64,000 nucleotides of DNA from Ipomoea triloba (Eukaryota > Streptophyta > Magnoliopsida > Solanales > Convolvulaceae), in contig NC_044923.1 in the NCBI RefSeq assembly GCF_003576645.1, positions 5,692,904 to 5,756,903 on the forward strand. Reading direction: 5' to 3'. Below, piece by piece: positions 8,188-20,372 of the stretch. Position numbers and translations under genes: made by a program. The notes beneath the pieces were generated by a model. It was not told the origin of the DNA. It made no database searches and worked only from the letters and a program-made list of their open reading frames with translations. The stretch's first letter is position 1. Each line of letters opens with the position of its first letter.

Positions 8188-9902
8188 TTGTGTAATCCAG
8201 ATGTGAAGCATTACACAAGAAATACTGCAATGAATGATGTATGGAATTTGTATCTTGATAAAAAAGAGGAGTTAAAACAAGAGTTGAACAATATTCCTAG
8301 TAGAGTTTGTTTAACTTGTGATCGGTGGATTGATTGTACAAATGAAGGTTATATTTGTCTTTTTGCTAATTATGTTGATAAAGATTGGAAGTTAAATAGT
8401 AAGATTCTTGCGTTTTGCCATATGAAGCCTCCACACACTGGGATTGAGTTGGCTAGGAAAGTGTTTACTTGTTTGAAAGAGTGGGGAATTGATAAGAAAG
8501 TATTTTCTTTGACTTTGGACCATGCTTCTACAAATGACAGTATGCAAAATATTTTGAAACAAGATTTGTTGCAAAATAGTTTGTTATGTGATGGTAATTT
8601 CTTTCATATTCGGTGTTGTGCACATATATTGAATTCGATTGTTCAAGAAGAGTTGAAAGCTGCAAGTTCTGCTTTGCAAAACATTAGGAAAAGTATTAAA
8701 TATGTTGAAGGCTCTAATGCAAGAAAAATAATGTTTGCTAAGTGTGTAGAGCAAGTGGGAGGCATTGATAGTAATGTGGGCTTGAGGTTAGATGATCCCA
8801 CTTGGTGGAATTCAACATATGTAATGCTAGAAAGTGCATTGAAATACCAACGTGCTTTTGAGAGTCTAGCATTACATGATATGAATTTTGTAACTTGTCC
8901 AGGAAGTACTGAATGGAAGAGAGTGGAATTGATTAGAGATTTCTTGGCTCCATTTTATGTCATTACTAAATTATTTTCTGGATCATCTTATCCTACTTCA
9001 AATTTGTATTTTATACAAATTTGGACGATAATACGTTTGTTGAGAGATTATGGAAATAGTGATGATGTGATCAAACAATGTATGGCAACACAAATGAAAG
9101 GGGAATTGTACAGGTATTGGAGTGAGTACAATGTTATTCTTGCCATTGCTTCTGTTCTTGATCCAAGGATGAAATTTGATATGATTAAGTTTTGCTACTC
9201 AAAGTTTCATTCAGTGGATTTGGAAAACAAGTTGGATTTAATAAAGAAACAAATGTATGAGCTTTTTTCTAACTATGAAACAACCTCAAGTATGTCAATG
9301 CATGCATCTTCTTCATGTGGTCAAGCAAGTGGCTCACAAGCACCACAAATAAATTATTTTGGTGTAAGCATTTTGAATTAATAAATTTAATTTAAATTTT
9401 ATTGCATATGCTTTTGAGTTTTAATCGTGATTTGTGCAATTGTGCAGGAGTTTTTGTATTGTTCAAGTGAAAATGATGATAATATTCCAAAGTCTGAGTT
9501 GGATATATATCTAGAAGAGGAAAAGTTAAAGCTTAAGTATTATATGAACATGGGTGTTTTACAATATTGGAAAGAGCAACAAGGAAGATTTCCATGTTTG
9601 TCCAAAATGGCTTGTGATATATTGAGTATTCCGATCACTACAGTTGCTAGTGAAAGTTCATTAAGTATTGGCTCTCGAGTTTTGACTAAGCATAGATGTT
9701 CCCACCTCTCGAAAAATGTTCAAGCACTCATTTGTACTCGCAATTGGTTGCAAGGATTTGCATATGAAGGTATTAATGCATTATTATTAGTATTTAGTCC
9801 TTATTTAATAGATATCGTGATTAATTATAAATTTATAATGATTTATTTTATAAATTGTATGCAGATGATGAAGATATTGATAATAATGACTTCATTGAAT
9901 AA
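8188..9902 (+). pseudogene. hAT-superfamily transposase (RICESLEEPER/BED type), N-terminally incomplete
   Basis: Three exons join in frame: 8188-9363, 9448-9769 and 9865-9902 (GT donors at 9364 and 9770, AG acceptors ending 9447 and 9864), ending in an acidic tail before TAA. Exon 1 carries the RNase H-like hAT core, including LTCDRWID, LTLDHASTNDSM, HIRCCAHILN and DDPTWWNSTY. It then has the plant hAT DUF4413-like block, with ASVLDPRMKFDMI. Exon 2 is the C-terminal dimerisation domain with [13 protein letters not shown]. The usual N-terminal BED zinc finger is absent. Traces of the expected upstream sequence (TMAIIEHD near 8130-8160) are present but out of frame by one shift at about 8180. 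No certain terminal inverted repeats were found. Probably a decayed transposon, less likely a domesticated gene. Confidence 0.85.
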
Positions 9903-11524
9903 GGCTTCTAATGTTGATGATGATGATTGATGAATGATTATTGCTCTTTCAAGTTTTAATCAAAGGAATCAAAGGTACTTTAGATAATTAATAATTTATT
10001 AAATTTGATTTTTTATGATTTGTATATTAATTTCTTGTTTTACTAACTTAATTCTCTCTTCTTCTTTTTTCTTAAACATGTTATCAGTTATGAAGTAACA
10101 TTATGACCTCCTTGAAGAATGATGAATGAGAATGGGGATTCAGGAATAGAACTTTAAATTACCTTGGTAATTACTAATGGATTTATGGATTGATAGATCT
10201 TGGATGGTTTTGATATTTTTTTATTATGCTTCAGTGTTTGACTTGCTTTTGGTTAGTTATGGACCTATAGAAATTTGGAACTGAACATTTGAACTTATGG
10301 AACTTATGGGAGATTTGGAATTGAGCAGTTGCGTGTTCTTAAATATTCTACACTTTATTAGTTTTTGCCTTCATACATTGTGTTTGCTTCGCCAACTTTT
10401 CAAGCTTATGTTAGTGGATTGTTATACCATGGAGGCATGGATCATGATTTACCTTGTATTGTGACCTTTGACAAACTATGTATATACAGTTAAGATATCA
10501 TGTGTCTTTAAATAAATTAAAGGCACATAATAATATGTTAATTACAAGTTTATGGCATATTTGTATTATGTGTTTGTAATCTAAAGAAAATCAATTGTAT
10601 CATTTAAACTCAAACGAGTGAATGACTTTGACATTTGGCACACATTATCTCTGTGTTCTATTATATACATTCTCAAGTTTTACTCCCTCGCTTTTACCTC
10701 ATGATGTGACAAATAATTATAAGATGTTTTCATTATGTTGGTCCAAGAAAAGTGTCTACATCAAGAATTTGTGAGAGAGAATAAGAGTTGGAGTTGATTA
10801 ATATTTTCCTTTTTCTTTTGAATACTTTGAAATTAGTGGAGTTAGTAATTCGATATATTGTACAAATAGTCTACTAGCTTTCTAGCATACTGCCATACTT
10901 CTCCCAAAGCATACTGCCATACTGGATCCCTTTGTTGTTAGTTTGATTGCAGTGTGTAATTTTAAAAGCTCTATTTATCTACTTTAGACATAACAACTTA
11001 AAAAGTATTAACAATCAATTATGAAATTAAATGTGTAATTGTATTTGTGTGAATTGTGTAACATTTTTTCAATTTGATGAATGCTTAGTTATTTTTTTAT
11101 TACTAATTTTTAGGGGTGCATATTTTGATTTTTGGGTTTAGTTTCGTTTCAATCTTTTCATATTTGGTTCGGTTCGGTTTGAAAACTCAAACATTCTTCA
11201 GTTCTCTTGCGCATATAACTATTTATTTATTTATTTTTACTAATAATTTAAATTTTAAAAAGCTAAACAAGTTCACAATGCATATTTGAAATTTCTTAAA
11301 CTAAAATAAGTAGAAATTGAACCAACATCTTCTGTTTCTGATATATATCGACAACAACGTCACATAGAACAATTGTGAAATTTTAGGCTTACTGTTTGAT
11401 ACTGATTATAACAAAGTTAGTAGTAATCCTAAAAAAAAAAAAAAAAAGTTTACTGTTTAATCAAAATATCTTTCCATAACTATGCGTTAGATGAATTTTA
11501 GACCAATTATTTTATCGTCGGAGA
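9903..11524. other. AT-rich spacer
   Basis: No ORF with recognisable similarity. It probably includes the 3' remainder of the hAT element. A TAGGGGTGCATATTTTG...TTCGGTTCGGTT stretch at about 11112-11200 looks like the end of a non-autonomous hAT element. An A run lies near 11430-11447. Confidence 0.5.
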
Positions 11525-14500
11525 ATGGAATCGTCTCTTTCAACTCCTTCTCCATCACTCCCGCCTTTTCCTCGCAGACTTCACTCCCACTCTCCGCTCA
11601 TCTCCAGTTTTCCCGCGATATTTACCGGCACTTTGCGGCTCCGGAAAATTGCTCCTTCGATGGCGACGGCGACGGCGTCATGCTCTTCTCAACCTCCGCT
11701 GCTTTCGGCACGGACAGTCAGCATATCTTACACCGAACTCAAGGTGGTCTCCCTCTTTGGTTTGGTTACTGCTTCCTTCCGGTGTTGAGTTTCTCATAAT
11801 TCATTTCCATTTTCAAAATATGAAAGAAATAAATTGTGTTTTTTGATTTGTAAGTTGTAACTCTATCGCCTTCTCTAGATGCTTCTGATCTGGAGTTACA
11901 CGCGCTACCATTGTGGGGCGGATCCTTCTTTACATGCATTTATGTGTTTTGTGTCTGATAAAATTAAGTGAAACAGGATAAGAATGCCGACTTGTCGTCG
12001 AAAATTGAACAAGGCTTTGGGGCGAATGGTCTTGGACTTGTTTCTATATCGGATGTAAGGACTAAGGAGTGATCTTTGCATTACTTTTAAAAAATAATAA
12101 TAATAATAAAATTATATACCTACGGGATTTAAATTTAAATTGCAGTAGGTAGATTTTGGCATCTGTTCATGTATGGTCTGTTTTTTCTTTGATATAGGTT
12201 CCTGAGTATACTTTGTTGCGTGAGAATCTTCTCCGTCTTTCATCAAGGTAAGAAGAGTTTCGATATGTTGATTTGGTCCTAAATTATACTGTGTTTAAAG
12301 ATATGATTTGACTTTTTAAAAATATTGCTTATCAGATTAGCTAATGTTTCTGAAGACGTGAAAAGGGAGCTGGAAGATCCAGATAGTCGGTAATAGAACT
12401 TATCCCGGGAGTAATGCTGAGATCACATCTTTTGCTAGTCATCATTATAGGAGTCAACGAAAGTGCTGTTATTGTCTAGTGCTTTATAAAATTTTGTTGT
12501 GTGGCCAAAAAAATTGTTGGCACGTGATCCATATTGAACTCCCCTGAAGTTCATGCTTGTGACATCTATCCACCATTTTTGATCTCTGATTTGTAATGGC
12601 CTAGTTACAATTTCCAGGTACAGCTTTGGATGGAGTTATGGAAGACAGATGCGAGATGGAAAGCTTGGTAAAAATGGACAATCAATTAAATTTTTACATG
12701 CAATATTCAAAGTTTGTTGTCCTTGCTTGGTGTAATGTAAATGATTTATATAGTGTCTTTTCTGCCTCCCATTTCATGTCTCAGTCTTATATAACCTGTT
12801 TGCTACTACATGGTTATTGGTTATGCAGATAAACTTAAAGCATCCTTCTATGCAAATCCAATATTGGATGTTCCTACAACTGAACCATCCCTTTTACAAC
12901 AGTACGGTTAAGATTTCTCCATTGTGTGGTATATTTTTCACTGTAATGTATTTTGTTTAGCTAAACACTATCTTCTTTTCCTTTGTAGATATCCTTCATT
13001 TTGTAGAGCAAATATATGGCCTTGTACAGCTCTGCCAGAACTTGAAATAGGTATATTTCATACATATGCTAACGCTGAAGTAAATAATGGGGGGCATTTG
13101 GTTCTGTGGACAAGGCTCCCACATTATGCCATGTTTAGGAAAGGAACATATAGTTCAACTTTATCTTTGTTTTAAAAGAGAAGGTTGCTTTCAGGGCTTG
13201 AACGTGTGACCTAACAATGAATGGTTGAGTTCTTTGACATTGCACCAAAAAGTTACCCTCTTCATTAATTTGCTATTATCCACTTAATTCTGTTCATGTA
13301 CCCTTTGCACCATTCTATATGTGTCAAATTCCTCCATAATTTATCTTGCTTCTACATGTTTGGTTTTAAAATGCAGCCTTCAAAGCACTTGGAAAGCTGA
13401 TCGTGAATGTTGGGCTGTTGTTGGCTTATCATTGTGATCGATACGGTGAGAGTTCATGATGCTTGATTTCTTTTTCTTAGTAATTGAGCTTTACTACTAA
13501 AGAAGAAAACACAAAGCAAGGACCATAACACTTGATGCTTGAATTATTTTAGCCATTTGCCTTGATTGTATATTTGTATCTGTGCACCTATGACTATCTT
13601 TCTTTACTATCAAAATATTACAGCTTTAATTAAAATCATGGCAGTGTCAACACCAGCATGTTGCATATTTAGCGTGGCAAATTCATATAAATGTCCATTT
13701 GTCCTTGCTTATTAATTATGTACTTCATATTACCTTCGTTTTTTGTTTTGTTTTGTTTTTTATTTTATTTTAAATTTATCTGATTTATCCATGTTTAATT
13801 TCCACAAAAATAGAGAACTACTACTCCATATATAAAAAAAAGTTCTAAGTTCCAATTGACCTATTGAAAGTGCAAATTTTTGCAGTATCCAGCAGGATTG
13901 CAACAAATGAGAATAAAGACATTCTGCATACACTTCTTCCCTCTAGATCTCATAAAGGTCGACTTCTTCACTATTTCCCTACCCAGAATAGGTAATGCGA
14001 TATTTTTCTTTATCATCTCTTCTAACCAATTAAACAGTGTTACCTTCTGTATTAGATGTTTCAATCTTTTTCAAGATCATTTGGGTGTTTCTGTTGGTTC
14101 TGTGCAATTTGTAATTGTCAAGCCTAGGTAGAATCCCAAAGGCTCAAATTGAAGAATGGGCCAAGTTACTATTTGGGATCTCGTATTAGCCCACGATGGC
14201 TAATGCAAGCAGATCTGAAGCATCTACTGAATTCAAAATTTTCTATATTCCATTAAACTACTCTACACCCAAAGTTTAAGACTCTGTAAAACTGTTTGCA
14301 ACTAATCCTGTTGGGAATTGGAAAATTGTTGACAGAGATCTTTAATTTTTTTTTTTTTAAAGTTCTGAAAATTTTGAAACCACAATACTTAATTTTAGAA
14401 TCACTTTTATCAATTAGCTGGTTATAATTTTTCTTGCAGTTGCTCTGCTCAAGATGATGGATCTATTCCATCTTGGGCTGGCTGGCATACTGATTGTGCT

Positions 14501-16417
14501 TCCTTCACAGGTACTGCTTCTCTAAAATCCCTCTTATAATTAAATATAAAAATGAAACTCACCAGCTATGTATGCTCATTGGTGTTACTCTCCCATCTTT
14601 TGTTTGTTTATTTGCAAAATTCAAGTGACATAAAAGACACCCCTGCTTGAAGGATTCTAATAAATTAGAATTATTATTACCTCATATTGAAGAAAGCTAG
14701 ATATGGAGCAATTAGTATAATTGCATATTAGCTTGAAATAAGTGCATCTGTTCTGTTTCCCTGAAAGGATTGGAAAGAAAAGAAGAAATCAGTGACAAAT
14801 AGGTGCGGTGCAACTGTACCTTGTACATTCAAGTATATGACTCTGAAGAATGAATTTCCCCTCTTAGCATGGTATGCATGCATAGTTGTTGAAACCTAGT
14901 GGCTAGGTTGGTAAGTTGGCTGGTCAGGGTGGCTAATGCCCACTCAACATTATCAAACCTTAAATCCACTTTCAATTAAATGTGACCTCAATAATGCACT
15001 CCTTATAATCTAGATGATGATTAGAAATAAAGTAGAATTTGTACTTATTTGGTCTTTCCTTTTTTTCATTTTATTATGAATGCCTGATTTTGATTGAATT
15101 CAACATGTAGGTCTAACATGTGAAATGTTTACAAGAGATGATGTAGAAATACCTTGCCCTGACAATGCTGCTGGCCTCTATATAAAATCCCGTACTGGTC
15201 AAGTTGTCAAAGTATATTCCTTTTGATGTTATGTAGACGTGGAATTTTTTGCCAATTATATATATTATGAACAGTGGAAGATTAATCTTGTCTCTTTAAC
15301 AGATGAGTTTTCAAGTTGTTGTACAGAGAGATTGCTGTGATGTTCTATGAGAATCTACTAATCTGTAACTGTTTTTACTTTTATTAGCCGGAATATGGTG
15401 AGGATGAAATAGCATATATGGCTGGTGAGACAAGTGAGATACTGTCGAGACATCTGCTCTGTGCAACACCACATTGTGTTCAGGTAATTGCCACAGTTTC
15501 TTGTGTAGTTTTAGTTCACTCAAGCACCTGAAAACGTTAAAAAGGGAATGAAAAGCTACTGCCTCCAAATTTTAAGATGAGGAACACACTGCTGCCTCAA
15601 ACTATCAGGACATCCAGGATTGATGAAATTCTCGTTTGCTTATTGCTGTCACGTTTTTTATCGCCCTAAAGAGCTGCACTTTCCTATAAAACTCGAATAA
15701 TTACATTTGCATCTCTACATAGTGTATATATAATGGATGGAGAATCTATATTCACAGGCACCAAAAGGGGCGGAGGCATCTGCTGTTGGCCGCTCAACAT
15801 TTGCATTGTTCCTGCAGCCTGACTGGTATGCTATGCTTACTTAGAGGAACATAACGTTTATGTGTACACAAGATTGTGAAGGCTGAGATGGTGATCTTGG
15901 TCCTCCCTTAGCACCATTGTCTCTTTAAAATCCAATATTAAGTGAAAAGCATATCACACATATTCTAGTTTCAGGCTGTTTTAAACATAATATTTATTCT
16001 AGTGCCCAAGCATTCATGTAGGCCTGTTAATAGCTGATCTCATATATTATTTCCTTAATGCCAGGGATGACAAGTTTAATTTCTCAGAGCTGGCGCATAT
16101 TCATGAGGAGGTATGTTTATGTAGTCCTTAATTTTGACAATCATGCTACTTCATCCCCATATGGCAGAACAAAAGTTACAAATAAAAAAGATCAAATAAG
16201 CCTTTTAAGTAGAGGGAATAGTGTAATTGAACCCCTAATTAAAAAAAGGTTTTATCTGGACCTCCTAAATTAGCTATGTTAGCATTTTGCGGTCATTTTC
16301 AACCTGTAGGTGTTGTGATGATATCTTTTTGTTTTATTGCATTTTCAGTTGCGCCACTCCAACCATCCTCAAACTTTCGGAGAGTACAATGAGAGGCTGC
16401 TGGACAAGTATTATTAG
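11525..16417 (+). CDS. 2-oxoglutarate/Fe(II)-dependent oxygenase-like protein, tandem copy 1 (intact)
   Basis: Fifteen exons join in frame to 403 aa: 11525-11743, 11977-12054, 12198-12247, 12336-12389, 12618-12667, 12829-12901, 12989-13050, 13377-13445, 13886-13991, 14440-14510, 15111-15211, 15388-15483, 15758-15825, 16065-16110, 16349-16417. All introns are GT-AG. The Fe(II) ligands are seen as WHTD (H270, D272) and ATPHCV (H340); GRST gives the 2-oxoglutarate-binding Arg355 and the RxS/T pair. The fold is that of isopenicillin-N-synthase-like plant oxygenases, nearest by memory to the uncharacterised Arabidopsis At5g48020 type. The substrate is unknown. The first 73 residues are Ser/Pro-rich with few acidic residues, so a plastid transit peptide is possible. 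A second in-frame Met in exon 1 (MATATASC) is an alternative start. Confidence 0.92.
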
Positions 16418-17189
16418 CTCAAACCGTTAAAAAACTGTATAGTTACGTTATATTTAAATCAAGAAAACACTACATATTCGTATCGAGTTGTCAAAATGAA
16501 AATTAAATTTGCTTCAATCTTTTGTGTGTTAGTGTAATTTCCCAACGATAATTACCTAGATAAATATAATAATTCTAAATTAATGAAATTAAAGAAAAAA
16601 TTTTACTTTTTTTCTTTTTTAGTTATGGGTTTGACAGAGTTAATATTTTTATTTTTCAGTTCGGTTCTAACAAGACTCATATTTAATTACGCATTGATAA
16701 ATATAAATATAATAATTTTAAATTAAATAAATTGAAAGAAAAAAATAATATTCCTAAAAATTCGTTGGGTTAAATTTGTGTTATTTGGTTCAGGCAATGC
16801 AATTCATATTTTAATTGGTCATTGATAAATATAACAAGTCTATACTAAGTCTGATTACATCCACACTGAGTTGAGCTAACTCAATTTAGTTCAAATAATA
16901 AACTAGACAGTGAGCAGGTAATTTGCCTATTTGACATCACTTAGATAAAAAGAGAGAACTGAGCGTGAGCCCCTTCTACTTTTATCACAACTTACAAATA
17001 CACTAGATAGTAGATATTGGATTATTACATGTATTTTGGATAGTAAATTTTTATTTAATATAGTACATTATTATAATACATAATGTATTTTTTTTTTTTT
17101 TTTGAATGGAACATAATGTATTGTTTAATCAAGGTATCTTTCGCTAATTACACATTAGATGAATTTTAGACGGCTTTAATCGTCGGAAA
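16418..17189. other. AT-rich spacer between the tandem oxygenase copies
   Basis: No gene seen. The last 90 bases before copy 2 resemble the bases before copy 1 (TTGTTTAATCAAG, TTAGATGAATTTTAGAC, ATCGTCGGA), so the duplication unit included part of the promoter. There is a T run at about 17090-17103. Confidence 0.6.
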
Positions 17190-19835
17190 ATGGAATCTTC
17201 TTTTCCAACTCCTTCTCCATCACTCCCGCCTTTTACTTTTACTCGCAGTCCTCACTCCCACCTTCCGCTCATCACCACTTTTCCCGCGATATTTTCACGG
17301 CACCGGAAAATTGCTCCTCCGCTTTCGACGATCACGGCGTCATACTCTTCTCAATCTCCGCTGCTTTCGGCTCGGACAGTTAGCATATCTTACACCGAAC
17401 TCAAGGTCAACTCCCTCTTTGGTTTGGTTACTGCTTCCTATGTTGAGTTTTTGGTTCTTAATTTCAAATTTCAAAATATGAAAGAAATGATTTGTGCTTT
17501 TTTGACTCGATCGCCTTAAGTGAAACAGGATAAGAATGCGGATTTATCGTCGAAAATTGAACAAGGCTTTGGAGCGAATGGTCTTGGACTTCTTTCTATA
17601 TCGGATGTAAGGCTGATCTTTGCATTACTTTTTTTATTATAACAAATTAAAGTAAATATCTATGGGATTGAAGTTGCATTTGGTGAATTTTGGCATCTGT
17701 TATATGTATGCTCTGTTTTCCATTTGATATGATTATATGAATGCTGTAGGTTCCTGAGTACTCTTTGTTGCGGAAGAATCTTCTCCATCTTTCGACTAGG
17801 TAAGGAGAGTTTTGATGTATTTGATTTGGCCACAAATTATACTGTGTTTAACGATAGGGCTTGAGTCTTTAACAATAATGCAACCAGATTAGCTAATGTC
17901 TCTGAAGACGTGAAAAGGGAGCTGGAAGACCCAGATAGTCGGTAATAGAACTGAACTTATCCCCAGATTAATGCTGAGATCACATCTTTTTCTAGTCATC
18001 ATTATGGTGGTCAATGAAAGTAATGCTTTATAAACTATTGCTATGGTGTTCAAATAAATTGCCTGGCATGAGGTCCAAAATTTCCACTATCCAACATAGT
18101 TTACCTCAGATTTGTAATGACTTGTCACAATTTCCAGATACAGCTTTGGATGGAGTCATGGAAAAGAGAAGCAAGATGGAAAGCTTGGTAAAATGGACTA
18201 ATCAATTAAATTTTTACTTGGAATATTCAAAGTCTGTTGTATTTGCTTGGTGTAATGTAAATGATCTATGTAGTGTATTTTCTGCTTCCCGTTTCATGTC
18301 TCAAGCTTTTATAACCTGTTCACTATTATTGGTTATGCAGATAAACTTAAAGCGTCCTTCTTTGCAAATCCAATATTAGATCTACCTACAACTGAACCAT
18401 CAAATATACAACGGTACATTTATGATTACTGAATCATGGGGAGGAGTGGGTATATTTTTCTCAGTTATGTATTTTGTATAGCTAAAGATTAGCTTGTTCT
18501 CCTTGTAGATATCCTTCATATTGTAGAGCAAACATATGGCCTCGTACAGCTCTGCCAGAACTTGAAATAGGTATATTTCAAACATATGCTAATGCTGATT
18601 TAAATAACGGGGCCATTTGGCTCAAACATTGGAATTGTAATTGGACTTGAATCAAACGCTTAGTAATCTGAATGGGGTTTTTAGTGAAAATAGTCTCTTT
18701 GTTTCATAATAAAAAGGAATTGAGATCAAAATAAATGATTATATAATTTCATATCCAATGCATGGAATGTGACTTCTTATTTTTCTCTTTCCTAATTTTT
18801 TTTTTTTATTTGTGTGTAAAAGTAGGTGAGAAGAAGGGTAATGACTTTTGGCATTAGTAAAGGATTTAAATCCAATATTAGGGTACCAAAAATAAACAAA
18901 CAGACAAGGTAATTGGAATAAGTCTGATGGTGTCCTTGTTTCATTTACAAGTAAAGCATAAATTAGTTTTGATAGTGCATACTAATTTTTGCCTTGTAGT
19001 CTATTTTGATGACTTGCAAATTGTAGTCCTTCAAATTAGTGAATTTCTAAAAGAACCTATTCATTTACAATTTGACCACTAATCTATTTATTAAACAAAG
19101 TTGATCCCCCTTTTGTTTTCACTCAAAATCTATTAAATGTAGCTAAATATGTGGAGTATTTTACTTAATTCCATACGTGTCTAACACCACTATAATTTAT
19201 CCTGCTTTTATATGCTTGGATTGGATTTGGTGAATGCCTGTTTTTAAAATGCAGCCTTCAAAGCACTTGGAAATCTGATCTTGAATGTTGGGTTGTTGTT
19301 GGCTCATCACTGTGATGAATATGGTGAGAGTTCTTGATGCTTGATTTTTTTTTAAAAATAAGTTAAACATAGCACTTGATGCTTGAATTATTATCTCTTC
19401 TCTTCTTTTTTGGTATTATCCTGTGATTTTAGCCATTTGCCTTGTTTGTATCTATGCCTCTATAGCTATCTTTTCGTTAGTATAAAAAATGTTACAGCTC
19501 TAATTCCAATCATGTCAGTGTCAAGACTGTCAACACGAGCATGTTTCATGTAGCAACCATAGCTGTGCAAATTTATATAAATGTCCATTTGTCCTTTCTT
19601 ATTAATTTTGTATTTTGTATTATCTTCCTGTTATTTTTTAAAATTTTATTTATACATGTTTAATGTCCACAAAAATAGAAAAACTACGTATATTAAAAAG
19701 TTGTAAGTTCCAATTGACCTATTGAAAGTGCAAATTTATGCAGTATCCAGCAGGATCACAACTAATGAGAATAAAGACATTCTACAGACACTTCTTCCCT
19801 CTAGATGTCATAAAGGTCGACTTCTTTACTATTTC

Positions 19836-20116
19836 TGTTGAAATATTAAATATATCTGCCTTGGGCAGTCCACATCTTTGACTTCTTGGGCAGACTTCTT
19901 GAGCAGTGCAGTGTAGTGTCTACCTAGAGCAGTGTAGTTTTATTATGTCTCTTGTGTGTATATATATTAGTGTGTATATCTGAAATAATAGAGAGTAGAG
20001 AGTAGAAACATCTTGTAATCTTTGTATAGATCAGAAATATAAATCAGAAACTTTTCTTTCAGTTCTGAACATCAGTTTTCTGCATTTTTTCTGGTCTGAA
20101 ACATCAGTTTTCTACA
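19836..20116 (+). repeat. 5' LTR of the Copia element
   Basis: 281 bp from TGTTGAAATATT to TTTTCTACA, directly followed by the PBS. A GTATATATATTAG word near 19958-19970 is a plausible TATA box for the element's transcript. Confidence 0.95.
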
Positions 20117-20128
20117 TGGTATCAGAGC
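20117..20128 (+). other. Copia primer-binding site (initiator Met tRNA)
   Basis: TGGTATCAGAGC directly adjoins the 5' LTR, the standard plant Copia PBS complementary to initiator Met tRNA. Confidence 0.95.
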
Positions 20129-20217
20129 TCAAGTTCTGAAACCTGAAAGTCTTGAAAAATCTCCATTTTCTGCTCTGAAAACCTCATTTTCTGCTCTGCA
20201 AGTCTCCATTTCTGCAG

Positions 20218-20336
20218 CAGAAAATCTCCATTTCTGCCCAGAATATTAGTCCTAAATCAATTTCAGTTTTGATATCCCAGAAAATCTCCATTTCTACCCA
20301 GAATATCAGTCCTAAATCCATTCCAGTTCTGATAAT
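20218..20336 (+). repeat. Two-copy direct repeat in the Copia leader
   Basis: CAGAAAATCTCCATTTCT...CCCAGAATAT.AGTCCTAAATC occurs twice, about 60 bp apart, with several differences. The divergence argues for a real repeat. This leader lies where the gag start would normally be. Confidence 0.7.
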
Positions 20337-20372
20337 CATCCTTCACCAAATCTCTACAGCAGATTTTTTGTT

